A stretch of DNA of 64,000 nucleotides from positions 7,502,001 to 7,566,000 of the forward strand of contig OZ059895.1 in assembly GCA_964057225.1 (NCBI GenBank), written 5' to 3'. Source of the DNA: Auanema rhodensis (Eukaryota > Nematoda > Chromadorea > Rhabditida > Rhabditidae). Every line of letters starts with the position of its first letter. The stretch's first letter is position 1. A model generated the notes under the pieces. That model ran no database searches, was not told the origin of the DNA, and saw only the letters and a program-made list of their open reading frames with translations. This document shows, piece after piece, positions 1 to 13,241 of this stretch. Both the position numbers and the translations under genes were made by a program.

Positions 1-442
1 TATGAAACATTTCAGCAATGAAGTCAATATATTCTGCAATCTTCATATATGTGTTGACTGTGAACAAAATGTTTGTAATCATGAAAGAAATCGTCGAAAT
101 AAGGATTCATCATCAATACTTGCATCAGCTTCCCAGTTCGGTAGACGTTTATCTGATGACGTCATTGATGACGATATACTCGAAGACATCAGTCCTCCCA
201 TCTCATTGCGAACGTCATTCCGGTTGAGACGACAGAACAATAAACAAGAGCCATCTGCCATGGAGCAGCAGCAGCAGCAGCAGCCAAGCCCGATGTCTAT
301 ATCTGAACCTAATTCTTCCCCAATAATTCCAATGAATGACGTATCTTCTACAAATAATCATAATGAGCATATGATGTCATCTTCATCATCGTCAATATTT
401 TACATTTCAATTACATTATTGTTATTATCACTGATTATCTAA
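1..442 (+). CDS. C-terminal end of a ZP-domain (cuticlin-like) membrane protein, 5' partial
   Basis: The reading frame is open from the window edge (base 2 is a first codon position) to TAA at 440-442. The first ~30 residues read like the end of a ZP-C module: a Phe-Cys, an HICVDC motif and a further Cys-Asn-His. An Arg-rich NRRNK stretch follows, then an acidic/serine linker with a seven-Gln run and a Ser run. The chain ends in about 15 hydrophobic residues (IFYISITLLLLSLII), as for a membrane or lipid anchor. Nematode ZP proteins are apical matrix or cuticle precursors, cleaved after the ZP domain and released. The rest of the gene lies upstream, so the exact member cannot be named. An ATG at base 2 is probably internal. 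Confidence 0.6.
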   Translation, partial: MKHFSNEVNIFCNLHICVDCEQNVCNHERNRRNKDSSSILASASQFGRRLSDDVIDDDILEDISPPISLRTSFRLRRQNNKQEPSAMEQQQQQQPSPMSISEPNSSPIIPMNDVSSTNNHNEHMMSSSSSSIFYISITLLLLSLII

Positions 443-2721
443 GACGATATCATCCATGTTTTTGTCATTCCATGTTTTTTTTTGTGTGAATATTGTTATT
501 TGTATAATGAACAAAACTATGAAAAGTAATAAAATGATTTATTAATATTTCTTTTTAAATAAAAAATTTTTTAAAATATATATTTCATTATATTATACTA
601 TAGTTCTATACTATAAATATTATAAATACTATGAATATTTATGAATAACTGAAGCAGCAATATTATATCAAATAGAGATACACCTTTTCAATACTTTTCA
701 TTGTTCTCACCTATTATCTAATTTTTTTTTTTGAAATTTGACAAATTAACTGAATTTTGAATAAAACAAAAACAATTATTTACAAATACCTATCAATATA
801 TTTATATATTATATGTCTATATATGGATCTTTTTGAAAAAAAAAAGATTCAAATAATTGGCTTTCATTATTAAAATGAATTGAATTCTACTTAATTCTTG
901 GAAAATGCTATCAATTTTAATTATTTTTTGTTTTTTCCTCTTACATGACTCATTTTATGGATATCCATGCATAGCTATTAGAATAACGTAAATCAGATGT
1001 TGTTCTTCTAATACTAATTAAGCAATTATGGTTACATCTGTTTCTGAAGGGTCAAATTCTACAGAATCCAAAATAAGATGAATTTCAAAAATCATTGGAA
1101 TAATCTTTGATGAATAATACTGGATAACGTATAATGACATATTATTTCTAATATAATTTTATGACTAAGTCATTCAAAATAAAGTATAAAATGCGAAAAC
1201 GTAAAGTAATTTAATCAACAAATTCAAAATAACACTGAGTTATAACATTTATATGAACAACCGTTCTTAAACTCCGAATAATTTGAAATGAAACTTAAAA
1301 TAAATTTCAAATAAGGTTTATATATAATGAATATAAATCATTTTTATATTAATATACTCATATATACTAAATATATCTGTGAATATCGAACTATAAACGT
1401 TATATGATTAATAGTAAATGAAATATTAAATAGAAAATGTATTGAATATGAAATTTAAATTATAGCTAAAATACAATTTTTAATAAATCAAGTTTATGTT
1501 ACATTTTCTCTAACTATTTCTATTTAAATGTATAGATAAATCTTACATTCATTTAAATACTCTCATGTTTCATTCATTTAACTATATATAATATAAATTT
1601 ATTTAATTACTAATCTATTCAAATGATGGGGCGTGTCTCATTCAAAGACAATGATGTTCCAACCTTTTTATTCATTTTCTGTTTCAAAAATTTCATTTTA
1701 GTAGATCATGTAAACCATTTGATCTATAGACAACTAATAACAATCTAAAAGTCTGAGGTTATAGCTTAATCAAACAAGGAAATGGCAGGTAATATTAATT
1801 TTACAATTGTCAAAAACAATTAAATTACTTCATAATCTAATTAAATTATTTTATTATTACCATTATTATTATTTGAATTTATTCTTCTTTATTATAAGAA
1901 TATTAATTATTAGTCTTAAATCTAATCAATTCTCTCATTCTATTCTTTTTCTCTTCTCTCTTTCCTTATTGAACATCCCACCTACATATGTATCTATCTA
2001 TCAACATCATTTCCTTTTCTTTTAGTTTATTTATGAAAGTATATGCTTATCAATATTCAGAAAACTTTTAAAACATTCACCGACAATTATTTTATTTGTT
2101 ATTTTAAATTATTTTCTATTTATACATTTATAAGTATATATGTATATATATACATAATTGTTAATGTATTTTTCAAATTTCAACGTTTTATACTACAAAA
2201 TTCATATTTATGTTGTTTTATTCTTAATATTAACAGCCAGTGAATATTTCAAATATTTCTACAACTTGAATTTACTATGAATTTTTCTTTTTTTTTTTTA
2301 ATTTTTTAGCAACAATTTCTAAAAATTTAATCTTTAAAATAGCTCTATAACATAATCAAATCAATAGTAAATCTATAAAAAACCTGTAATTATGATTTTT
2401 TTTTTAATTTTGAATATTACCACCCTCACTTTTAATTCTAATAATTAAATAAATAATTATTTATTAACATAAATTGTATATAATATTCTTATTTCTTATT
2501 AAGAAATAAGAATATTATTTAAGTTTATTCAAAGTTTTATTAAATAACTTATATGTATCTTCTGGATTTTTTAATTTATTATATATAGGCTTGCTGACCA
2601 TTTAAATTTTAGAAGAAAAACAAAATATATATATACAAATAAATTTATCAATTTTTTTTTCTTTTAAATAGAAAATAAATTCATTTTATTTTCAGATTTT
2701 CAAATATTTTTTAACTTTAGT
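443..2721. other. Intergenic, no gene seen
   Basis: This is 2.3 kb of very AT-rich sequence with poly-A/T runs and short TA tracts. The small ORFs here are low-complexity Phe/Ile/Tyr/Leu strings and do not look coding. The only structured item is the perfect inverted repeat at 2480-2518. Confidence 0.6.
2480..2518. repeat. Perfect 19-bp inverted repeat with a 1-nt centre
   Basis: Arms 2480-2498 and 2500-2518 pair at all 19 positions around a single T at 2499. The arms are purely AT-rich with two G:C pairs. It could extrude as a cruciform or hairpin, or be a palindrome left by a small transposon. Confidence 0.75.
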
Positions 2722-4575
2722 ATGACACATAATAAATCTGAAATTGATCCATTTTATTGTGAGCAATTAGATATATTATCAAAAAACACAATAACTATAT
2801 TTCTGTATGTATTTAAGTTATTTATATGTTTACTTGGATTAATTGCTATGATTCTTAATGTCAAATTACTGGTAAATTTTTCAAATTTTTTAAAAATTTA
2901 ATTAATTAAAATAATTATAATTTAGGGTATACGTTGGATTGTTCATCCAAATGCTCGTGTACTGTATATAGCTGTATTGATTTTATCTTTTTTAATTTGT
3001 TTACAATATTTTATTATGTATTGTATTGATAGTTTTAGGTAAAAAACTTAATTTTCTTCATCTTTATACAGCATTTTATATTTATTTTCATTTAGAATGC
3101 TTACTTCAACATCATATTGTGATGCATTGATTTCAACTCGACTATCATATCTATTACTAACACCCGGTGTTACCTTTGAAGCTTATTTGGTAATTTATAA
3201 TATTAACTATATATATATAATTATAAATGAATAGTTATATATATATATATCAAACTATATAGAAATTTATTCTTATATCATTAAAGGTTACTATATTTCT
3301 TTTTATGTCAATTGAACGACTTATTGCCTCATTATTTCCTGCATATTATGAAAAAATTAAAAGTTGTCATTTTGGTATATTTCTCGTAGTTACAGCTGTA
3401 AGTATTAATATTAACAGTTTATATAGTTAATCATTTATATAGATACTTATGCAAATGCCTATACTCTATAGAATTTGGCGTCATCCAGTTGCATGGGAAC
3501 AACCAAGTATAGCTTTTTCTATTATCAATGAGGAAAATCATGAAGATTATAAGGTAAATAGCTTTAAAACTATATCTTATATATAAGATATATTATAAAT
3601 AAATGAATAAGAATATATTTAGATAGCTATTTATCTACAATTAGTATATGAAGTATTATCAATTGTAACATTTCATTATGTTTTAATACGTAATCGACAA
3701 AATCGATTAGAACGTTATTCTAATGGTTTATCTGTTAATTATCAAAAATCTGAAAATCTTAAAATGGGTTTATATTTTCTGCCAGTATTCTATTGTCATT
3801 TTATTATAACTGTATTCTATATGGGATCATTTACTATATTTACTATGGTATGTTTTTTTTTTTTTTTTTTTCAAAAATATTGAAATTGAATAGTATACTT
3901 GGGCAAATCTCGGCACTGAACCCATTTGACTTAAGTCGACTTTTTCAAATCTAAAGTCGAAATATTTCAAAAATTCCAAAAATCGACTTAAGTACAAGGT
4001 CAGAGTTTTCTAAAGTCCATATACATATAGTTAAACTATGCCCAAGTATAGTATATATGTATATAAGAATATGTGTTATAACATATGTTTGACGAAATTC
4101 TCTTTCAAATAAAATTGTTGAAAGACTGTAGGGGCCACAAATCAGTTTTACCGTTCAACATATGTATTATAACGCATTATAATATAAATAATTAAATGTT
4201 TTGACTTTACTATACCACGTTTGATATTTTTTAAATTATTAGGACGAATGCTTTTCGCACAAAAAAATATAAATAGAACATTAAAGTTTTATCGAATTAA
4301 AAAAAATTATATATAATTAAGAAGAACTTATATTTATTTAGACAGCAAATGCTTCTGATCTTGCTTCCTATGCAATTTTCTCAGAATATGTTAGTTGGAC
4401 GCCATTGTATGCAACAGCAATGTCTCTTGTTTTATATTTCACAAAAAATTCTCATACAAAACATTTGAAAAAAATGAAAACAACTCAAATGGGATCTGTA
4501 TTCATACCATTGGATACATTATTCACATTACGAAATGCTAAAAAATATAGTTCAAACACTGTTTCACAAAGTTAA
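2722..4575 (+). CDS. Serpentine 7TM chemoreceptor, Sra/Srab superfamily-like
   Basis: Seven exons (2722-2871, 2926-3038, 3096-3189, 3287-3397, 3443-3553, 3623-3847, 4342-4575) give 345 residues. The start follows a TTTAG acceptor by one base, which suits a trans-spliced leader. The product is almost wholly hydrophobic helices. Helix 3 ends in SIERLIASLFPAYYEK, like the VIERxxAT motif of Srab/Sra receptors, and paired cysteines lie near the N terminus and in the first extracellular loop. Nematode receptors of this kind act in sensory neuron cilia as candidate odorant or pheromone receptors; the ligand cannot be inferred. The subfamily is tentative. The last intron (494 nt) carries two inverted-repeat elements. 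Confidence 0.75.
3891..4053. mobile_element. MITE-like element in a chemoreceptor intron
   Basis: Terminal inverted repeats TAGTATACTTGGGCA (3891-3905) and TGCCCAAGTATAGTA (4039-4053) match at 14 of 15 positions. They bound 163 bp with no coding capacity. Inside are further mirrored pieces: GACTTAAGTCGAC near 3928 and TCGACTTAAGT near 3983. Size, AT-richness and intron location fit a non-autonomous DNA transposon. No clear target-site duplication longer than TA is visible. Confidence 0.65.
4074..4173. mobile_element. Second small inverted-repeat element in the same intron
   Basis: GTTATAACATATGTTTGA at 4074 is mirrored by TCAACATATGTATTATAAC ending at about 4172, with a one-base indel between arms. 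About 60 bp lies between them. It directly follows the 163-bp element and could be a second, more decayed MITE. Confidence 0.45.
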
Positions 4576-4939
4576 ATAAAATATTTTAAAAAGAATTGAA
4601 AAATGAAATATTTTGCATGAAACTGTAGTATAGATACACAATAATCAGAATGAAATACAATGAGGTTAATGAATTCAGATAAACAACGTCAAAGTTAAAA
4701 TTTTAATTTTCTAGAAGAATATACTAATTTTCGAACGAACTACTAACATAATAATTGAAGAATATTCAAAAATTGAATATAATAAGTCAGATAGTCAGAC
4801 TATTATGATCAAATAAAACTTTACATATCTGAATGTATATATTTGATCTTTGAATAAAATATACATATATTAACCATGATATGATGATAAAGCTATATCA
4901 GTTCTTATACTAAATTTATTAATTATTATAACATAATAA

Positions 4940-6552
4940 TTAATTTATTATATAAACATACGTGCTTATTGTTGACTGTCCTACATGATTCTCCCGTTTC
5001 AATATTTTACGAAAAGCCGAACGATACGAATCAGATCTCCAATAACATATAAAAAAATTAGACGCATATGATAATACAGCTGGTATGACCTTGAAAAAAC
5101 ATTTTAAAAATTTGAAATTAACACGAGAAACTAACAAGAAATGCTTGAATAGATAACATATCTCGTTTTGATAAAGGCAAATATGTTACAGCAATAGCTC
5201 CAACACAAGCTACAAACCAAGAACACGTAAAAAATACAGCAGTTACTCCTAATCTACGAAGAATTAATGCTGTTTGAGAAAGATTTGTGATAGCTTCTAA
5301 ACATTCAACATTAGTTGGTCGGCCGATATATACATTTATGCTCAAAATTCTTTAAACAGCTTAAGGATTTATTTTTTAAATTTACAAAGAAACTTGAACT
5401 TGAAACTAAATAGTTACATACTTCGTTGTCGAAATACTTTTAATGTAAAAAGATAAATTAATATTGTACAAATATTTATAGCTGTAGCTGTTAAGAATAT
5501 AATATCTCCTAATGGTTCAACATTAACTATAAATATTATATTAATTAGCATATAAATAGAATAACAAAATTTCATTTATAAACTAAAATGCAAACTGATC
5601 GGTTGTTGAGAGCAGAGAAAATAGAATAAAAGTTAAAAATTATAACAAATTAATATATTACAGTATCATTATTATAATTAAACTATATCTATTATTAATT
5701 TTAAAATTGGAATAAAAAGGTTCAACTAATTTTTTTTTTCTAAAAAAAAAAGAATTGATATAACTTTTAATATAATTAATATATAAATTATAAAAAATGT
5801 ATTATAAATACATTATTTAAAAACCTGTATATGGATTACATCGGCAGATATAATCATCTTCATATGATTTAATACACATAAACAGTATAGTTAATCCAAT
5901 TGCATTTGGCCATAATGTCATCCAGAAAACATATTTTCTACTATTAACTCTTAAATGCCTAAACAATATAATATATTATAAATATTGTATTTAATTATAA
6001 AATAATCAACCATATTGGATATAAAACAGAAAATAAAAGATCCAGTATCATAACAAAGTATAATCCAGCTTGTTGAACAAATGTAAATAAATACGGAAAC
6101 ATTATTATAAAACAGTTTCTTCTTGGAACTTTATATCCAAACGTAAGGCATATAGAATAATAAGCATTAGCTAATTCAGAAGATAATGATATTATATTTG
6201 AAATTGCAGTAAGACATTGAATATATCCTAAATCACAGTATTTTAGTAAATCCTTAAGCTTCGTATTAACTTCATCATTTAGCTCTAACTTTATTTTAAA
6301 ATTTTACTGAAAATTTAAAATATTAAAAGAATTTTATATAAAATATATAACAATTATAGAATTGTATGTAAGTTATCTTTCATCATTGAAACATATACTT
6401 GTAATTGTTTTACCTGATTTATGTCTTAATTCTTTTTTTGTTTTGATAGCAATAATAATCATAGAATTGCCAAATATCCCAAGAACAAATATAAGAATAA
6501 TAAAGAAAGCAATAGTTAAATTTGAACAGATAAATAGTATGTTCGAACTCAT
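4940..6552 (-). CDS. Serpentine 7TM chemoreceptor, Srsx-like (copy A)
   Basis: Six exons on the minus strand (6552-6414, 6227-6011, 5958-5825, 5526-5422, 5296-5136, 5089-4940) give 301 residues. TM1 contains LGIFGNSMIIIAI with the class A Asn, and loop 1 has LRHKSG. A Cys lies before TM3 (RRNC) and another in loop 2 (CRCNP). Helix 3 ends MILDLLFSVLYPIW in place of a canonical DRY motif. The layout resembles nematode Srsx receptors, presumed chemosensory. Exons 2, 3 and 4 have exactly the same lengths (217, 134, 105) and phases as those of the gene at 8201-9376, showing tandem duplication. Both lie on the same strand, 1.65 kb apart. Confidence 0.75.
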
Positions 6553-8200
6553 TTTTCAGCTTATTCCAATGATTGAAGTACCGAATATAAGTATATGTAC
6601 ATACATGAAACTTTGATAATATTTAATATTGTTATTATATATATATATATTAATAATATTAATAATAATTATTTAAATAATTTGATAAAAACAACAAGTC
6701 TCGAAATAGAAAGAGCAGAGATACACCTTATACTGATCATCTTATCAACTAATTCTTCTACCATTTCTAATCCCTTGGGTATTCCCATCTGTCCGAAAAT
6801 ACTTTGATGTTTTTACCGAAACTTTCTTTAAATTTATCGACCAAATATTTATTATTAAGTATAACAGTCATTAGAATATAGGAAATGTTTTTCTCTTTTC
6901 GTACATGAACGATCAAAATTTCCTATAAAAAACATAATGATTTCCCAAAATCTATTACTACTTATCTTATACATAACTATATTGTTCTTTATATATTTAT
7001 ATCAAATAAAAATAATAATATAATAATAAAATATGAAATAGAGAATCATATGTACTATAGTTGAGCAAAAATACCATACATTACGACACGATGTTGGTAA
7101 TTATCGATGATTGAGATATCATAGTTGATTTATCTTAAAAGAAAATAAATCGATAATTTTCTAAATACTTCGAAATTACTTCGAAATTATATAAATTTAT
7201 ATAAAAGTTTTTGCTTCTTTATCTATATCCAAGACTAATTTTAAAAATGAGAATTTTGGCCATTTAACAATGATGTTTTAACATAACTACAGCTTCATAG
7301 TTAGTAGGAGATTTAGGATTTATCTGAAATAATTTGAAAATGCATGCTGTCTGGAGAACACTTCAAAGCTTTCGGGATCTAGTATTATACTGACAGTTCA
7401 TGGTATACTATATGCTCATGAGTACTCACTCTCTATCATATGGGCTCATCTATCCCTTCATTTTTCCCTAAGCTTATTTCTGATGTTACTAGCATCAAAC
7501 TAATAGAGAATTTGTTAGCACTGTTTCTGTACTCCACATATGTCGCTGCAAAATTTAGAAAACTCAAGATGTGCAAATGAATTCGAGAATTTTCGCTAAT
7601 CTAACGAAGGGTGTTAATTGTGAAAAGGTAAGCCAAATTGCTTTCAAATTTTATGAAGTTCATCATCAATGAAATATCAAAAGAGTTATTAATGAATAAG
7701 TTTTTCAAATTGAATTGTATTCTCCCTTCCTTATCTGAGTTTGACAGTAAATGTGTTTGAGGATTCCTTTATCTTCAGTTTAATGATCAAATTTTTATTT
7801 ACATTTATTCTAATACTAATGAAATTCAAATGTAGCATGATGGGTATTTCTTTTGACCAAAGAAAGCAACATAACAACAATTGAAACATCTTTAAGAATT
7901 TGTTTAAAGTTTTGATTCAAAACAATTTGATAACAAATATGAAAATAACAAAGATGAAGACACAGAAGACAAAGACGAAAACGAATATCTAAAAAGAAAA
8001 TTAATTTAGATCTTCAAAGCTAAATCTATTGTATTGAGTAGGACTTATGAGATATGTCAATAAAAACCGTTGTTGCTGTCCTCTCGATTTGAGAATATAG
8101 AAAAATGTATGAGAAACAGAAGAAACGATACGATTTCGATAGAAGATAGTATCGTAAGATATTGAGAAGTTGTATTTTAGTTTAAAAAATGAAATAAAAA
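6553..8200. other. Intergenic between paralogous receptors
   Basis: About 1.65 kb of AT-rich DNA with no convincing ORF, RNA gene or large repeat. It must hold the promoter of copy A (just above 6552) and the 3' end of copy B (below 8201). Confidence 0.5.
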
Positions 8201-9376
8201 TTATTTTGTAATATTAGTTCGGGAAGATTCACGTATTCCTGTAACCAAAAGATGTGCTGACGTCATTCCTAATATTCGTTTAATTGCTATACGGTATTTC
8301 ATTGATCGAAACCAATAAACAAAGAAATGTGATGAATATCCAAAAAGTGATGGTATTACCTACATAATAGTATATTTAATTATATTAACTATATAATTTA
8401 TATATTTACCATCAAACCCTGTATAGCTCCTCGTGCTTCTCCGCTCATAGGTATGATGTTAGCCATCAACGACCCAAATACAGCTGCAAACCATGAGCAA
8501 GCGAATATAAGTGCTGTATATCCAACCCGTTTTAATATACCGTTCATATGAATTCCACCAAACGATTCTTAAATATGTATTTAATGAATCTTGAATGAAA
8601 TATTTTCTTAAAAACTTACTTTTAAATTTAAAAAATAATAATGCTAAAGCATATGTTATAAGAGTTATAATATTAATAATTGTTGTTGTTAATATTTGTA
8701 CGACATGATATGGTGGTGTTACAACTTAAATATATTGAATACGTTTTGATAGATGAAATTATACTGATTACCTGCTATTGGGTTACATCTCATGATTACA
8801 CCATCTTCATACTTCATAAAAATGAATGCAGCATTAATTAATCCCACAAATATAGGAAGTAATGAGAGAATCGTGACATATCTCATATTATCAGTTGATT
8901 TATGCCTATAATTAAATATTTTAGTTTATAAAAAAATAAAATTTATATTAATATTAACCATATAGGACGAATAATTGCTGTTAACAGATCTAAAACCATT
9001 ACAAATATAGCGACAGTTTGATGAAGAAATGTAAACATATAAGGAGATATTAAGATATAACACATCTTTCTTTGTATTTCAACTCCATATATTAAAGCGA
9101 TAGAGTAAAATGCATTTGGTATTTCACATATTATACTTATACTATGTGATAATATAACTATTAATAAGAGATAAGCTAAAAATTAAATAATTAATTTTGT
9201 CATTTTTAAACAAAATTTGAAATTTTATAAACAAGCTTACCCGATTTACAATGTAATTCTGGCGATTTATATATTGCAGCAGCCAATACCATGTTACCAA
9301 CAAATCCAAAAACAACACTAGCAGATATAGAAATAGCTATTGCTAGATTAACTACTACTGACATTTGAATTATCAT
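8201..9376 (-). CDS. Serpentine 7TM chemoreceptor, Srsx-like (copy B)
   Basis: Six exons (9376-9241, 9175-8959, 8905-8772, 8724-8620, 8567-8410, 8359-8201) give 302 residues. The N terminus is very short before TM1, which reads VVFGFVGNMVLAAAI. Loop 1 is LHCKS, the TM3 Cys is in QRKMC, and loop 2 has MRCNP. Helix 3 ends MVLDLLTAIIRPIW, so, as in copy A, an acidic residue without a DRY triad. TM6 has FACSWFAAVFG and TM7 VIPSLFGYSSHFFVYW. A second in-frame Met lies four codons in. It is the closest relative of copy A in the window; the pair differ most in the first and last exons. Confidence 0.75.
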
Positions 9377-10459
9377 TTTTATAACTTTATGTATTAAAAG
9401 ATATCAAAAAATCTGAAAAAAAATATTTTGAGTCTAAAACAACGATAATGAATTCAAAGAAAATTAAAAAAATCAAGAAATCATGCTTAAAAGTATTTTC
9501 ATAAATTGCTTGAAGTCTTCTTTCTAGATATCTATCAAGACTTCAGCCATAGTTTGTGAGAGTATTCGTAGTACACTAAACGTCTGTTTTTCTTTTGAAC
9601 GGGAGAATTTATAAATATTAGAATTAATATGTTTCTAATTTCATATTTTTTTACATCAAAACGAATTATTCAAAAAGGGGTGTGTTGGGACCAGTGAGTT
9701 GCAGGTGTCTGACGTTCATTGTATAACAATGTATATATATATGTATATATTTGTGTACATATTATAAAGTATTAGAAATAATAAATTTAATGAAAATACT
9801 ATTAAAAAACAACATGTCTACATAATGAACAAGCTGTTATGTGATGTAATAAGAGCTATATGTGAATGTATCAATGTTCAAGAAAAAAAAGTAAAAAAAA
9901 AAAGAATACGTAAGAATACAAGACAATAAGATGAATTTTTCAATATAAACAAATTTATAAGCTATATGTCTATGTATTATGTATATATTTGATGTTTTGA
10001 TGTAAAAAAAGACAATTAATTTTAACTTTTTTTTTTGATCTAAAACCAAACAATTAATTTTATTGTTTATAAGAAATAAATTTTTAAAAATGTAATGGAT
10101 ATTTATAGAAACTTTAAGAATATATGTAAATAAACTAAAGATATTATATTGAGACGTATTGAACCGAGTATTATATGACTGGAAACTATATCTCGTTTCC
10201 AATGCAGTTCAATCATGATTGGAAAGACGGAACCGCAAAAGAAACTATAATTATGAATGTAGTATATCAGGATAGATGAGAAGCTTTATGTAATATGCAG
10301 AAAAATGAAGGATAAACGAATAATATTGAAAGTCTATCGACGCTATTGCAGTTTCTGAAACACCCACCCCAACGTTTTCGCCCACCCATTTGCATGGCTG
10401 AGGGTTAACGCGAGTGCTGGAGCAATCTGCAATAGAAGTCCAAAAACAAGATCAAAAGA
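9377..10459. other. Intergenic, nothing recognised
   Basis: AT-rich DNA with poly-A runs near 9880-9905 and 10020-10040. A 121-codon minus-strand open frame at 9837-10202 is low-complexity Ile/Phe/Tyr and has no family signature. A locally GC-richer patch (10350-10430) lies just downstream of the MARVEL gene. Confidence 0.5.
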
Positions 10460-11402
10460 TTAATAATCTCTTTCAGGACGAAGATTGTAGCGATTGCGAT
10501 GAGCGAAAAATGAACTCAAAGCGAAACAAATTGCCAAGACAAAACAGATGAACTGAAATATATAATTTAAATAAATATTATAAAATCTTCTATTTTTTAT
10601 ATTTTAACCATTCATAGTTAAAATCTTCTTACAATCGTTTTTGAATTTTCATATGTAATTCTATGAACTTACAGCAGCAAATGCCCATTCATAGATGATG
10701 CGACATCCATTATGGATTATTCCATCAGATCCAATATCATTACAATTATTGGACCAACTTCCTGTAGAATAATATGCTTCAAGGAAGGATAAAATTAAAA
10801 AAATTATAGCAGAAGTAGCAGAAAAGACCAAATCCTATAAATTATATTTCAATTGAAAAAGAAATCTTGTAGTATCAGCATACTGTTAATCGCCAAGGCC
10901 AAAAATCAAGATGTGTTTCATTGAGAGTGAAGAAATAAACAATTAAAAAGATAAAAGCGAGACATAGAGCAACTCCTGCTAATATCAAAAGAATTGTTTG
11001 TCCAAATAAAACACCTGAATGTTATAAGTATATTAACTATATCGTTTTATTATGATTGTTTTAATACCTTTAAATGGACCAGGACCAAAAACAGATGTAA
11101 CAAGACAAATAACTACTAGACATAAGAACTATAAATTCATTATAAGTTAAAAATAATTAAATACTTTCTATAAAGTTTTCTTACAATTTCGAGAATTCTT
11201 AGAATTCCATGAGGTCCCATACAATACTGCTTATTGAGACGTCCAACACCACAACTGTAAACTTCATCTTCCTGAAAATAATAATAATTCTAATAGTTAA
11301 TATTAAATAATATACTCTGTATTTAGTTTGAGTTCTTGTTGTAGTTGTTACGTATGTTCCATCAGGTTGTTGAGTTGTATAAACTTCCGCACGACCATCC
11401 AT
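10460..11402 (-). CDS. MARVEL-domain four-TM protein
   Basis: Six exons (11402-11316, 11271-11185, 11128-11068, 11014-10884, 10834-10673, 10552-10460) give 206 residues. The N terminus is a hydrophilic Thr-rich head (TTQQPDGTYVTTTTRTQT). Four helices follow: around residues 55-70, 80-110, 117-140 and a last one starting FICFVLAICFALSSFF. The last extracellular loop has Cys residues (NNCND, NGCR), and the C terminus is basic then tyrosine-containing. MARVEL proteins (CMTM/plasmolipin/synaptogyrin-like) act in membrane apposition and vesicle traffic. The Thr-rich head resembles nematode MARVEL paralogues I cannot name. An ordinary gene with short introns. Confidence 0.75.
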
Positions 11403-12410
11403 TCTGATTGTAATATTATTTATAAAATATTAAATTTATAGCAAAATGCGTGATCAATTAAGGGTAAACAAATCAGCAAATTGTAGTTCATGAATTGAAT
11501 TAAAAATTGAATAAAGTTATCACTAGTTATGCGTCATAATATTTTGCTATATTTTTGCTTTATAGTAATATATTATAATATTAAAAAATTATATAAATGT
11601 ATGTTATTAAGTTACAACGATATTGCAAAAAATAATTGTGCATAATCTTTGTATAGTTTAGTCAATCTATAAGGAAGTAACATGCAGGGATTTGTTGAGT
11701 ACTTCAATCATAAAGTGTAACTAATAGGTTACATATAACTTTAAAAATACTTATAACTCACATAATTGAAATATATAATAAAAATATTCGAATAATATAA
11801 ACTGAAACAAGGAACAGGAAAAGCTTTTGGTCAAAACAAAAATTAGAAAAACGGAAAACTGAGGATTAATGTGAGTGATGTAAACTAAGAATTATTGTAG
11901 TAAAAATAAACATAAAATAAAGATTTAAAAGGTTAAAATGCAATGATTGATAGGTTGTCTAAAACTTACAACCTGATTACATTTGTAGACCATGAGCTAA
12001 ACTTTAGAGGTGCTCTATGGCACTTCTTAGATTCGCTTATGGAAACTACTCGTGAAGCAGATTCACTTTCAGTTGATAAAAACATTACTTATTAACTATA
12101 AATTATATATATGAAATGAAGAAAAAAACAAGTAAATTAAATAGTAAACAATATAAATATTTGTATGATACTTTAGAGTATCTATATACAGAAAAAAGTT
12201 GTAACAGTGACCGAGGCATTTGGTTCAAAATCAAAAGGTTTTTAAGAATAAAGAGAGAAGGAGAGAGAGAGAGAGAGAAACGATTGCTTGAATGGACAAC
12301 AGTTTCTTACTATTTGAACAAACAAACTATACGAATATTTTCAACATAATGGGTTTTTTCTATTAAAAGGGCTTGACCAACAATGTCATTTCTAAGTTTC
12401 CATTCAAAAC

Positions 12411-12444
<34 letters not shown>

Positions 12445-13170
12445 CATATCAAAGATGGGAAAAGCATAAGAGAAATCAAATATATTACATAGAGATGATC
12501 TAACATTTCATCCTAACAATGACCTCCATCATCTTTACGAAAGCTAGAAAACTATCGTTTGTTGTAGTTCTATCAGTTTACTATGAATTTTTCTTCTTCT
12601 TTCTTTCTTTTTGTGTTAAATAGGGAGATTGAGCGAAAGAGACGAGAAAAACTAAAAAAACTACAAATATTCACTTCTGTAAACTGCAAAACTATAATCA
12701 AATTATAATCAAATATTCAAGAAATAAATAGAAAATATATTAAATTGCTGAAACTCCAGCATATGATTTATAAAAAAATATTATTAATAACATGATGTCA
12801 TATTTTCAAGAATTTAAAGAGGAATACCAATTTCTTGAGACAAACAACTAAATAAGAAAGCTTCACAGTTAGTATAGTTAAGTATAGTTAACTATGAGTT
12901 CTCACATAAGCACCGTTCTTGAATCGCCACACATGACTACATAAGCGGAGGGTGAGAAAGAGCTCATACTGAATGAGAACATTGAGAAAGATAGAGTTTG
13001 TTCAAGAAATAACGTCTTCTAATGCAATACAAATGCAGGAAAAGAACCTAACATAGAGGTCGGACAACAAGAAACCGATGAAATGACGATTGTAATCGAT
13101 TTCTTGTGTTCAACCACACCCATCACTAGCCACCCTACAACCGCATGTAAAAGAATTCTGATAGAGATAA

Positions 13171-13241
<71 letters not shown>

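Noticed and set aside
6301-6306. Acceptor at 6306 for exon 2 of receptor copy A
   Set aside because: It puts a stop in frame at once; the acceptor before 6227 restores homology and equal exon length with copy B.
9837-10202. 121-codon minus-strand ORF
   Set aside because: Ile/Phe/Tyr low complexity from AT-rich DNA, no motif, no splice context.
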